Source of the DNA: Bacteroidales bacterium
GTDB taxonomy: Bacteria > Bacteroidota > Bacteroidia > Bacteroidales > Marinilabiliaceae
Length of the DNA: 64,000 nucleotides
NCBI GenBank assembly: GCA_024401335.1
Contig: JAKSLH010000002.1
Coordinates: 62,001-126,000, forward strand
Direction: 5' to 3'
Part shown: one piece after another, positions 9,487 to 16,492 of the stretch
How the letters are laid out: each line of letters starts with the position of its first letter
Numbering within the stretch: position 1 is the first letter of the stretch
Notes under the pieces: model-generated
What the model was told of the DNA's origin: nothing
The model's database searches: none
The model's input: only the letters and a program-made list of their open reading frames with translations
Program-made: the position numbers and the translations under genes

Positions 9487-9912
9487 ATGAAAGAACCTGT
9501 AGTTAGTGGTGCAGATATCTGCAAATACATACCACAGCGTCAGCCTATCGTGATGCTGGATTCTTTTTATGGCGTTGAAGACAATGCCTCTGTTTCAGCT
9601 TTGACAGTGCTACCTGACAACCTCTTCGTAGAGGATGGACACATGGTGGATAGCGGCATCATCGAGCATATCGCTCAGAGTGGTGCTATGCGTCTGGGTT
9701 ATGAGAGCGTAAGCAAGGGTGAGCCTGTGAAGTTGGGACTTATCGGTTCGGTAAATAAACTCACAATAGATAGATTGCCTAATGTTGGCGAGACAATGGT
9801 GACAACCATAGTCTTCGAGGCTCAGATTGGCGACGTTACTCTTATGGGAGCGACAGTCAAGGTGGGCGATGAGGTCATTGCTCAGGGCAAGATGAAGGTG
9901 GCTACAAAATAA
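9487..9912 (+). CDS. FabZ/ApeP-like hotdog-fold 3-hydroxyacyl-ACP dehydratase
   Basis: First gene of a seven-gene operon. The 141-residue length is that of a single hotdog domain. YIPQRQPIVMLDSF near residue 14 resembles the FabZ start. DGHMVDSGIIEHIAQSGAMRLGY (His52, Glu60) corresponds to the FabZ active-site helix, but with a shorter loop between His and Glu, more like the dehydratases of aryl-polyene clusters. The rest is a beta-rich hotdog sheet ending AQGKMKV. It is inferred to remove water from 3-hydroxyacyl-ACP intermediates carried by the ACP at 12041. No ketoreductase is encoded nearby, so that activity would have to come from elsewhere. Confidence 0.8.
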   Translation: MKEPVVSGADICKYIPQRQPIVMLDSFYGVEDNASVSALTVLPDNLFVEDGHMVDSGIIEHIAQSGAMRLGYESVSKGEPVKLGLIGSVNKLTIDRLPNVGETMVTTIVFEAQIGDVTLMGATVKVGDEVIAQGKMKVATK

Positions 9913-9923
9913 CTGACATTCAG

Positions 9924-10373
9924 ATGGCTAAGAGGCAGAAGATGAGAGAAGCAGCACTGACATGCAGGAAGGAGATTCTTGTGCGTTTCAGTGATGTTGA
10001 CGCTATGAAGGTGGCTTGGCACGGATCTTATGTGGCCTATCTCGAAGATGCTCGTGAAGCATTTGGAATAGAGTTCCCTGAGGGATTGGGATATGCCGAC
10101 TATTTCCGCTCAGGCTATGTTGCGCCTGTTGTCAATCTGAATATCAACTATAAGCAATCTCTGCGTTGTGGTGATACAGCAATAGTGGAGATCCGTTATA
10201 TTCCTACCGAAGCGGCTAAGATTATTTTCGAATATATCATATATCGCAAGTCCGATATGGCCATTATGGCTACAGCTGAGACTACACAGGTGTTCACTAC
10301 CTACGAGGGGGAAATGCAATATACATGTCCTGATTTTTTCGTCAAGTGGAAGGAGAAGTGGCTTAACAAGTAA
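9924..10373 (+). CDS. YbgC/FadM-type acyl-CoA/ACP thioesterase
   Basis: 149 residues, hotdog fold. RFSDVDAMKVAWHGSYVAYLEDAREAF (residues 21-47) matches the 4-hydroxybenzoyl-CoA thioesterase family signature, with the active-site acidic region at Asp24-Asp26 and His33 in the usual positions. The family hydrolyses acyl thioesters. In this operon it probably releases or edits the chain made by the ketosynthases. It lies 11 bp after the dehydratase gene and 18 bp before the ketosynthase gene, so the three are co-transcribed. Confidence 0.82.
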   Translation: MAKRQKMREAALTCRKEILVRFSDVDAMKVAWHGSYVAYLEDAREAFGIEFPEGLGYADYFRSGYVAPVVNLNINYKQSLRCGDTAIVEIRYIPTEAAKIIFEYIIYRKSDMAIMATAETTQVFTTYEGEMQYTCPDFFVKWKEKWLNK

Positions 10374-10391
10374 GCTGAGACAAAGAGGGGA

Positions 10392-12041
10392 ATGGTGAAG
10401 TCGGTGAATACATATCTGGGAAAGACGGCAATATGGACAGGTTTGGGCTTTGGTGTTGTTGACAACTATGAGAAGATGCTCAAGGGTGTCACCGGACTTC
10501 AAAGGATAGACATAGAGGGAGATGGTCAGCATTCTCGTCTGGAGAGGATGATGATAAGGGTGATTGAAGAGGTGAAACCGGGTATCGACATGACCTCTGA
10601 ACGCACAGCTATGTTGTTTTCTACGACAAAAGGTAACATTGCCAATCTTGGTATAGAGTGCCCTGAAGAGGGTAGCGATGTTTACCTGCATAAGATGGCT
10701 AGCAGAGTCTGTAAGGCTGTCGGTTTTGTTGGAAAGCCTATTGTAGTATCAAATGCGTGCATCTCTGGTGTTGTGGCGGTAGTGCTTGCTCAGCGACTGA
10801 TAAACGCAGGAAGATATGATGATATAATCGTTGTTGGTGGTGATGAGATGACAGAGTTCACGACAAGTGGATTCATGGCATTCAAATCGGTAAGTGAACA
10901 ACCTTGCAGGCCTTATGACGCTAAACGTGACGGTTTGTCACTTGGTGAAGCTGCAGGTGCAGTGGTTGTCAGCAACGACAGAAAGAAATCACATGGAATA
11001 GTCGTGGCAGGTGGCTCTATGAGCAATGATGCCAACCATATAAGTGGACCTTCGCGCACTGGAGAGCCTTTGGCAGAAGCCATAAGACAGGCAATGGGTG
11101 AACCGGGTATAGCGAATGATGATATCTCATTTGTCAATGCTCATGGAACAGCCACTGTCTATAACGATGAGATGGAGTCGAAGGCTATAAATCTGGCTGG
11201 TCTGCAGGATAAGCCGTTGAATAGCCTTAAGCCATATATAGGTCATACCTTAGGTGCCTCAGGACTTGTTGAGATAGCTATTGCGGCAGAAGAACTGCGT
11301 CATGGCATGGTGATCGGTACAAAGGGTTTTGAGACTCTCGGTACACCAATGCCGTTGAATGTAAGCGCTGAAAACCGCAGTGTGACGATGAAGCATTGCG
11401 TGAAGAGCGCATCGGGCTTTGGCGGTTGTAATGCGGCGGTTGTCCTTTCTCTAGAAGAATATTCAAAGGAGCGAGCTGTCCCTTCAATGACTGATGTGAA
11501 GTGTCTTCATAGATGCACTATGAAGAATGGCGAACTGAGTGTTGATGGCGAACTGGTGGTTAAGTCTGAAGCTGATTTCGGAACGTTTGCACGTGACGTA
11601 TATCATAGGCAGGACGCTAATATGAAGTTTTTCAAGATGACTGATATGTGCAAGATGGGTTATCTGGCATCCAACTATGTGCTGAAGGATGTTGACTATA
11701 AGCCTTACGACATAGCGATAGTGATGTCGAATAAAAGCTCTTCTCTTGATGCTGATCTGACACACTGGCGTATCCAGAAAAGAGACAACCAGCCTGCTAG
11801 TCCGGCGGCTTTTGTCTATACATTGCCTAATATCGTCATGGGCGAGATAGCTATAAAGAATGGCATAAAGGGCGAGACGACTTTCTTGGTGACAGATAGC
11901 AAGAATGATGAGACAGCAAAAGACTATGCTCGACTGCTGTTGTCGGAAGGAAGATACAAATACGTACTTACCGGATGGTGCGAATTGCTTGAAGGTAACT
12001 ATGAACTAGATATAGAACTGTTAACAACAAAATTTAACTGA
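10392..12041 (+). CDS. Beta-ketoacyl-ACP synthase fused to a C-terminal half ketosynthase domain
   Basis: Residues about 1-360 form a ketosynthase with the full catalytic triad: Cys123 (SNACISG), His251 (NAHGTAT) and His285 (IGHTLGASG). The ending SASGFGGCNAAVV is family-typical. The other 190 residues are extra. They resemble the N-terminal half of a thiolase-fold protein (KMGYLASNYVLKD, IAIVMSNKSSSLDAD, LPNIVMGEIAIKNG), but no Cys sits where the nucleophile would be. The same kind of half domain is encoded alone at 13474. The 549-residue length is well above the usual 400-420. The stop overlaps the ACP start (TGATG), which suggests translational coupling. Role inferred: chain elongation on the ACP. 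Confidence 0.82.
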   Translation: MVKSVNTYLGKTAIWTGLGFGVVDNYEKMLKGVTGLQRIDIEGDGQHSRLERMMIRVIEEVKPGIDMTSERTAMLFSTTKGNIANLGIECPEEGSDVYLHKMASRVCKAVGFVGKPIVVSNACISGVVAVVLAQRLINAGRYDDIIVVGGDEMTEFTTSGFMAFKSVSEQPCRPYDAKRDGLSLGEAAGAVVVSNDRKKSHGIVVAGGSMSNDANHISGPSRTGEPLAEAIRQAMGEPGIANDDISFVNAHGTATVYNDEMESKAINLAGLQDKPLNSLKPYIGHTLGASGLVEIAIAAEELRHGMVIGTKGFETLGTPMPLNVSAENRSVTMKHCVKSASGFGGCNAAVVLSLEEYSKERAVPSMTDVKCLHRCTMKNGELSVDGELVVKSEADFGTFARDVYHRQDANMKFFKMTDMCKMGYLASNYVLKDVDYKPYDIAIVMSNKSSSLDADLTHWRIQKRDNQPASPAAFVYTLPNIVMGEIAIKNGIKGETTFLVTDSKNDETAKDYARLLLSEGRYKYVLTGWCELLEGNYELDIELLTTKFN

Positions 12042-12295
12042 TGGAAGAATTGAAGACACAGCTTAAGCAGCAGATTATCGATGCTCTTAACCTTGAAGAT
12101 ATAACACCAGCTGACATCGACAATGAAGCTCCATTGTTCGGTGATGGACTCGGACTTGACTCTATTGATGCATTGGAGATCATCCTCATCTTGGAGAGCA
12201 ACTATGGTATTCATATTGCTAATGCTGGTGAAGCTCGACCATTGTTCAAGTCGATCAATACTTTGGCTGACTTTGTAGCGGCCAACAAGAAATAA
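12041..12295 (+). CDS. Acyl carrier protein
   Basis: 84 acidic residues with the phosphopantetheine site GLGLDSIDALEI (Ser41). It starts inside the stop codon of the ketosynthase gene and is dedicated to this operon by position. No phosphopantetheinyl transferase or malonyl transferase lies nearby, so these activities must be supplied from elsewhere in the genome. Confidence 0.93.
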   Translation: MEELKTQLKQQIIDALNLEDITPADIDNEAPLFGDGLGLDSIDALEIILILESNYGIHIANAGEARPLFKSINTLADFVAANKK

Positions 12296-12307
12296 CGGTT
12301 GTTCTCA

Positions 12308-13477
12308 ATGATTAGCGTTACAGGTATAGGAATAGTTTCTGCACTTGGAGTGGGCGTTGAAGCCAACTTGGCATCTTTGCGTCAGGGGAAAGACGGAATA
12401 GGTAAAGTGGATAACTTCAAGACTACTATCGATGTGCCTGTGGGTGAATTGAAGTTGAGCAACAAGGAACTCCAACGTCGATTGGGGTTGGATGAGAGGG
12501 AAGTGGTTTCACGCACCTCTTTGCTTGGTATGCTTGCCGCAAAAGAGGCATTGGAGGATGCTGGCATACGCGATAGATGCCAGGTAGCATTTATATCATC
12601 TACAACGGTAGGTGGTATGGATCTGACACCGACATTCTACAGGGATTATATGGCTGACAGTAGCAAGGGGCATTTGCGTTATGTCTCACAACATGATTGC
12701 GCCTCTAGCACTAATGCTATAGCTGATTTCTGTGGTATTGGTGGTTTCAGGACTGCTATAAGTACTGCCTGTTCATCTGCAGCTAACGCATTGATGATGG
12801 GAGCTCGCATGATAGAGCAGGGATTGGTTGATGTCGCAGTGGTTGGCGGTACTGATGCTCTGTGCGCATATACACTCGATGGATTCAAGTCTCTTATGAT
12901 TCTTGATGTCGAGAAATGCCGTCCTTTTGATGAGTCGAGAGCCGGACTAAACCTTGGTGAAGCAGCTGCTTATATTGTGCTGCAACGTTCAGATATAGCT
13001 TCTAAATCATATTGTACGCTCGCTGGCTACGGCAATGCTAACGACGCCTATCACCAGACTGCTGTCAGCGCGGAAGGACATGGCCCGAGAATGGCTATGG
13101 AGATGGCGTTGGAGAAGGCTGGATTGAAACCTGCAGATATAAGCTATATCAATGCGCATGGTACGGGAACGCCTAATAACGACGCGTCGGAATCGGCTGC
13201 CATGAAGGCTATTTGGGGTGATAAGGTCCCTAGTTTCAGTTCTACAAAATCATTCACCGGACATACTCTTGCCGCTGCGGGCGCTATAGAGGCGGTGTTC
13301 TCTATATTGGCCATCAAGCATCAGCAGATATGGGGCAACTTGAACTATACGACTCCTATCGCTGGACTCGACTTGGTGCCTGTGACCGAGACCTGCTCGT
13401 ACGAGGTGAATGCGGTGCTGTCTAACTCATTCGGGTTTGGAGGTAACTGCTCATCAGTAATATTCTCACGCCTATGA
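12308..13477 (+). CDS. Beta-ketoacyl-ACP synthase (FabF-like)
   Basis: I start at the ATG at 12308 (MISVTGIGIVSALG), the usual ketosynthase start; a TTG three codons earlier is less likely. The 389-residue length is normal for a single ketosynthase. The triad is intact: Cys155 (STACSSAANA), His284 (NAHGTGTPNND) and His319 (FTGHTLAAAG), with the C-terminal SNSFGFGGNCSSVIFS loop. It is the second complete condensing enzyme of the operon. Its stop overlaps the next start by four bases (ATGA). With the half ketosynthase next to it, it may form a KS/chain-length-factor-like pair. Confidence 0.88.
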   Translation: MISVTGIGIVSALGVGVEANLASLRQGKDGIGKVDNFKTTIDVPVGELKLSNKELQRRLGLDEREVVSRTSLLGMLAAKEALEDAGIRDRCQVAFISSTTVGGMDLTPTFYRDYMADSSKGHLRYVSQHDCASSTNAIADFCGIGGFRTAISTACSSAANALMMGARMIEQGLVDVAVVGGTDALCAYTLDGFKSLMILDVEKCRPFDESRAGLNLGEAAAYIVLQRSDIASKSYCTLAGYGNANDAYHQTAVSAEGHGPRMAMEMALEKAGLKPADISYINAHGTGTPNNDASESAAMKAIWGDKVPSFSSTKSFTGHTLAAAGAIEAVFSILAIKHQQIWGNLNYTTPIAGLDLVPVTETCSYEVNAVLSNSFGFGGNCSSVIFSRL

Positions 13478-14106
13478 AGACCATCTATATTAATGCGATG
13501 ACGGTATATAACGCTGAATGGGATTTGAAGACTCTTATCCCTGATGCTAATATGCGCCGCAGAATGAGCCGTTTTATCAAGATGGGCGTCGCTACTGGTC
13601 TTAAATGTCTTCAGGAGGCTGGGGTGGAGTCGCCCGACTCTATAATAACGGCTACTGCCTACGGATGCCTCGCTGATAGCGAGAAGTTCCTCTCTTCTGC
13701 TTTGGCGTCTGACGAACAGATGCTGCCTCCTACTCCGTTTATTCAGTCCACTTTCAACACTATGGGTAGCCAGATAGCTATTCTTACTGGTTGCCATGGA
13801 TATAACATGACTTTTGTCGACCGACAGAGAAGCTTTGCTGACGCTCTTGTTGATGCCTGCCTCGAGATTGGCGATGGCAAGCATAATGTGCTGCTTGGCT
13901 ATGCCGACGAGATGACGCCTACGCTTGGCGCTATTCTCAATAGAATGGGCCGTGCTGCCAACAATATGCCACACGAGGATTGCGCATGGTTCTTCCTCTT
14001 GTCCGATGTGAGGAACGAGCATACTATAGCTGCTCTCGACGACCTCTCTCTCAGCAAGATCATGGGCTATGGGTCGGTTCACGACTTTATCGCTGCCATC
14101 CGATGA
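13474..14106 (+). CDS. Stand-alone half ketosynthase (beta-ketoacyl synthase N-terminal-like)
   Basis: 210 residues, about half a ketosynthase. MSRFIKMGVATGLKCLQEAG, TATAYGCLADSEKFL and PPTPFIQSTFNTMGSQIAIL follow the order of a thiolase-fold N-terminal half. Where condensing enzymes have the nucleophilic Cys, this reads FNTMGS. The His-bearing C-terminal half is missing. It is therefore unlikely to condense by itself and may act as a structural or chain-length partner. Similar short ketosynthase-like proteins occur in aryl-polyene gene clusters. It overlaps both neighbours by four bases, so translation is coupled. Confidence 0.75.
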   Translation: MKTIYINAMTVYNAEWDLKTLIPDANMRRRMSRFIKMGVATGLKCLQEAGVESPDSIITATAYGCLADSEKFLSSALASDEQMLPPTPFIQSTFNTMGSQIAILTGCHGYNMTFVDRQRSFADALVDACLEIGDGKHNVLLGYADEMTPTLGAILNRMGRAANNMPHEDCAWFFLLSDVRNEHTIAALDDLSLSKIMGYGSVHDFIAAIR

Positions 14107-14774
14107 TCATCGCCATCGTTGCCATATTGCTGTTCATTGTGCTGGCGCGTGAGGTATATGCTGCTACGCATATCCAGGCTGGCTTCTATATCAAGCCTAT
14201 CTGCACTACTGATGGCCATGGGGTACTTCTTACCTTCGACGATGGTCCAAATGTGAAAAATACGCCTAAGGTGCTCGAGGTCCTTAGGAGATACAACGCA
14301 AAGGCTGTCTTCTTCTGCATAGGTGGTGAGGCGGAGAAATATCCCGACATTGTTAAGCAGATCATCTCTGAGGGTCACATGATAGGTCAGCATACCTACT
14401 GCCACAATCCTTTTCATAGTTTCTTTAGTAGTAGCAGATATCTTAGCGAACTACAGCAGGCTCACGGCGTTTTTGCCCGTCTGGGTGTCGATATCAAGCT
14501 GTTCCGTCCTCCGTTGGGCATCACCAATGTGATGATCAAGAGGGCAGTGGAGCAGATGGGATACCTTACGATGGCCTGGTCGGTGAGGTCGTTCGACACT
14601 CGTAGCGAGAGCAGAGCCAAGGTCATAAGTAGGGTAGTCGATAAGATGCAGAGCGACAGCATCATATTACTTCATGATAGGATGGACGATGCTGATATTG
14701 TGGCAGAAGAGATAATAAAGGAGATAACTAATAGGGGATGGACATTGTGCAATCCCCATAATATAAATCTATAA
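14103..14774 (+). CDS. Membrane-anchored NodB-type (CE4) polysaccharide deacetylase family protein
   Basis: The ATG at 14103 overlaps the previous stop (ATGA) and gives 223 residues starting with a hydrophobic anchor (residues 1-20). A longer frame upstream is only the neighbour read out of frame. CE4 motifs are present: TFDDGP (Asp46, Asp47), HTYCH metal ligands (His98, His102), RPPLG at 136-140 and LLHD at 190-193. The family removes acetyl groups from sugars using a divalent metal, outside the cytoplasmic membrane. Its place as the last gene of an acyl-assembly operon suggests the substrate may be a glycolipid or sugar-linked product. Confidence 0.85.
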   Translation: MIIAIVAILLFIVLAREVYAATHIQAGFYIKPICTTDGHGVLLTFDDGPNVKNTPKVLEVLRRYNAKAVFFCIGGEAEKYPDIVKQIISEGHMIGQHTYCHNPFHSFFSSSRYLSELQQAHGVFARLGVDIKLFRPPLGITNVMIKRAVEQMGYLTMAWSVRSFDTRSESRAKVISRVVDKMQSDSIILLHDRMDDADIVAEEIIKEITNRGWTLCNPHNINL

Positions 14775-14785
14775 AACAGTAAACA

Positions 14786-15043
14786 ATGAAATATCAATAC
14801 AGAACACAGGGCACTTGCAGCCAGATGATCACATTAGATGTTGAAGACAATATCGTGAAGTCTGTCGAATTCTTTGGTGGCTGCCATGGCAATCTTCAAG
14901 GCATAGCAAAACTCGTTGAAGGCATGAAGACCGAAGATGTCATCGCTCGCCTAGAAGGCATCAACTGCGGTGGCAAAGGCACATCCTGCCCCGACCAGCT
15001 TAGCAAAGCCCTCAAAGCGATTGCTGAGCAAGCCAACAAATAG
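14786..15043 (+). CDS. TSCPD-domain protein (TIGR03905-like)
   Basis: 85 residues. CxxM near the start, GGCHGNLQGIAKLVEGM, and the C-terminal GTSCPDQLSKAL are the hallmarks of the TSCPD family, a domain also found at the end of some ribonucleotide reductases. The free-standing version has no established function; the conserved cysteines suggest metal or redox chemistry. It begins 11 bp after the deacetylase gene, so it could be on the same transcript, but nothing ties it to acyl assembly. Confidence 0.85.
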   Translation: MKYQYRTQGTCSQMITLDVEDNIVKSVEFFGGCHGNLQGIAKLVEGMKTEDVIARLEGINCGGKGTSCPDQLSKALKAIAEQANK

Positions 15044-15108
15044 GGTCAGAATGAGTGGGAGGATAATGTGGAAAACAAAAAACAGCACTTCAAAAGTGTA
15101 TATCGCGA

Positions 15109-15306
15109 ATGCTTGATTCTACATCAATAGACGCATTATCACGTATCGGATCACTGCACTTTGAAAACTTAAAAGGTGACAAAGAAGGTATATCATCCAT
15201 TAGAGTTAATCTTCAATATCGAATAGAGTTCACAGTGGATAGAAACGAGGAAGATACGAAGCTAACTATATGTAATATTTTAGATTTATCCAATCACTAT
15301 AAATAG
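15109..15306 (+). CDS. HigB-like toxin, N-terminally truncated
   Basis: 65 residues matching the C-terminal two thirds of RelE/ParE-type HigB toxins (LHFENLKGDKEGISSIRVNLQYRIEF, ending NILDLSNHYK). Family members are about 100 residues. The first strand and helix (roughly 35 residues) are not found in any frame upstream, where only about 65 bp separate it from the TSCPD stop. The frame is open back to 15067 (reads LQKCISRMLDST), so part of the old N-terminus remains without a start codon. No clear ribosome binding site precedes 15109. Probably inactive; the intact antitoxin gene follows 7 bp later. Confidence 0.7.
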   Translation: MLDSTSIDALSRIGSLHFENLKGDKEGISSIRVNLQYRIEFTVDRNEEDTKLTICNILDLSNHYK

Positions 15307-15313
15307 AAGCACA

Positions 15314-15667
15314 ATGGACAACAAATTGCAAAACATACCATCAGACATGATTGCTAATAATCTTCATGTAAACAATCCTGTTCATCCTGGGGAGGTGATA
15401 AAGGATGAAATGGAGTATTTGGGTTTTTCACAGAAGAGATTGTCCGAGGCAACAGGTATTTCATATACCATCATCAATGAGATAGTACATGGCAAACGTC
15501 AAGTGACTGTGGAATATGCTATGTTATTTGAAGCAACGATGAATCTCGAGGCCGAAATGCTTTTGAATATGCAGATGCGTTACAATAAAGAGATAGTATT
15601 GAAGAACAATAGCTTTATTGAGCGCCTAAAGAAGGCTCGCAACTTTGCCGCTAGCGTTACTCTCTAA
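15314..15667 (+). CDS. higA: HigA-family antitoxin, XRE helix-turn-helix
   Basis: 117 residues. VHPGEVIKDEMEYLGFSQKRLSEATGISYTIINEIVHGKR (residues 27-66) is the HigA-type helix-turn-helix with the characteristic HPGE motif. HigA neutralises the neighbouring mRNA interferase and represses its own operon. The toxin-first order (toxin 15109, antitoxin 15314) is typical of higBA. The antitoxin looks complete even though the toxin is shortened. Confidence 0.88.
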   Translation: MDNKLQNIPSDMIANNLHVNNPVHPGEVIKDEMEYLGFSQKRLSEATGISYTIINEIVHGKRQVTVEYAMLFEATMNLEAEMLLNMQMRYNKEIVLKNNSFIERLKKARNFAASVTL

Positions 15668-15843
15668 AACATATTCAGCCTTCTGTGAGTCATAAATACG
15701 CTGAAACTCACAGAGTTCCGTCCCTCTTCCTATTGTTGTAGCTGTGATGTCTTGTGTCACTATTCTGCCACAAACACCATTTTCACCACTCTTCCGGCAA
15801 AATAGTGATAGTTCTACGCTATCCATTCCTCCATGAAAACAAC
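15668..15843. other. Spacer with one unassigned minus-strand reading frame
   Basis: A minus-strand frame (15626-15826, 66 codons) reads through here and overlaps the end of higA. It has no recognisable domain and no clear ribosome binding site. It may be chance or a gene remnant in this toxin-antitoxin area. Confidence 0.3.
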
Positions 15844-15874
15844 AATGGCACCAAGCTCACCGCCCAGTGCCATT
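15844..15874. terminator. Possible bidirectional terminator between the two toxin-antitoxin modules
   Basis: Perfect 8-bp inverted repeat AATGGCAC / GTGCCATT with a 15-nt loop, located between two convergent gene pairs. T-rich sequence flanks it on both strands but is not a clean run. Confidence 0.5.
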
Positions 15875-15894
15875 TCTCTATTTCGTTTGTTTAT

Positions 15895-16171
15895 TCATTT
15901 GTCATTATAATGACCTAACATTTGAAGTATATTCACACACACAATGTCATCGTGGACTGAATATACTATTCTATCTTTCCCGTTTAGGCGACGTGAATAT
16001 GTATTGGCTCGTCTTCTCAATAGCTCGGGATTGCCTATTCCAGTTGTTGGGTGTTCCATCAACTCTTGGAGAATTATTTGCAATTTTTTCAGTGCTGACT
16101 TGTTCCCTGATTATTTTGATCCTTTCCAAATCATTAAGTGCCCTTGGGGCGAACACCAGTCTATAATTCAT
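15895..16171 (-). pseudogene. YoeB-type toxin broken by a +1 frameshift
   Basis: The N-terminus reads MNYRLVFAPRALNDLERIK from 16171 in one frame. The remainder reads SGNKSALKKLQIILQELMEH, then SRRLNGKDRIVYSVHDD and GHYNDK in the next frame, ending at 15895. Joined, these give a complete Txe/YoeB toxin of normal length. The break is at about 16111-16117, where minus-strand AAAATAATC has one base more than needed (AAAAAATC would restore IKKSGNKS). YoeB toxins cut mRNA at the ribosome. The antitoxin gene upstream overlaps the toxin start by four bases (ATGA) and looks intact. Confidence 0.82.
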
Positions 16172-16395
16172 GACAACAATGTTGTTAACTCCTCAATGCT
16201 GTTTATCGACTTCCCTTTGCCTTTTGCTATATCCTCTTCGGCCATGTCTATATCTTTGTAAAAAGCAGAAGACTCATAGTATTCGTTTTTTTCGACTTCC
16301 CATCCCATAGCCTTAGCAATCCCCTTAAGACGCTTGAAATCGACCTTAGGGATGTTAATTATATACGACTCCATATTTATTCTCACATTTTCCAT
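16168..16395 (-). CDS. Antitoxin partner of the broken YoeB-type toxin
   Basis: 75 residues from the ATG at 16395; a second ATG at 16374 (MESYIINIPK) is possible. IPKVDFKRLKGIAKAMGWEVEK and the acidic, flexible C-terminus (DMAEEDIAKGKGKSINSIEEL) are typical of small antitoxins paired with YoeB/RelE-type toxins in Bacteroidales. Assignment rests on the four-base overlap with the toxin. A promoter matching the phylum consensus lies 30-60 bp upstream, so it is probably still expressed. Confidence 0.75.
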   Translation of the reverse strand: MENVRINMESYIINIPKVDFKRLKGIAKAMGWEVEKNEYYESSAFYKDIDMAEEDIAKGKGKSINSIEELTTLLS

Positions 16396-16424
16396 GACTT
16401 TGCTTTTTGTTGTTCACTTGTTAG

Positions 16425-16456
16425 CAAATATATAGAGAATTAATTATCATCGCAAA
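16425..16456 (-). promoter_or_regulatory. Promoter of the YoeB-type toxin-antitoxin module
   Basis: On the minus strand: TTTG (16456-16453), 20-nt spacer, TATATTTG (16432-16425). Matches TTTG-N19-21-TAnnTTTG. The start would be near 16420, about 25 nt before the antitoxin ATG. Confidence 0.7.
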
Positions 16457-16492
16457 GCCAATGAACTCCGCTCATAATTGTGCAATGTCCTC

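Noticed and set aside
13980-14102. Extended N-terminus for the CE4 deacetylase
   Set aside because: These 41 codons are the half-KS gene in another frame; the ATG at 14103 begins a membrane anchor and overlaps the stop as elsewhere in the operon.
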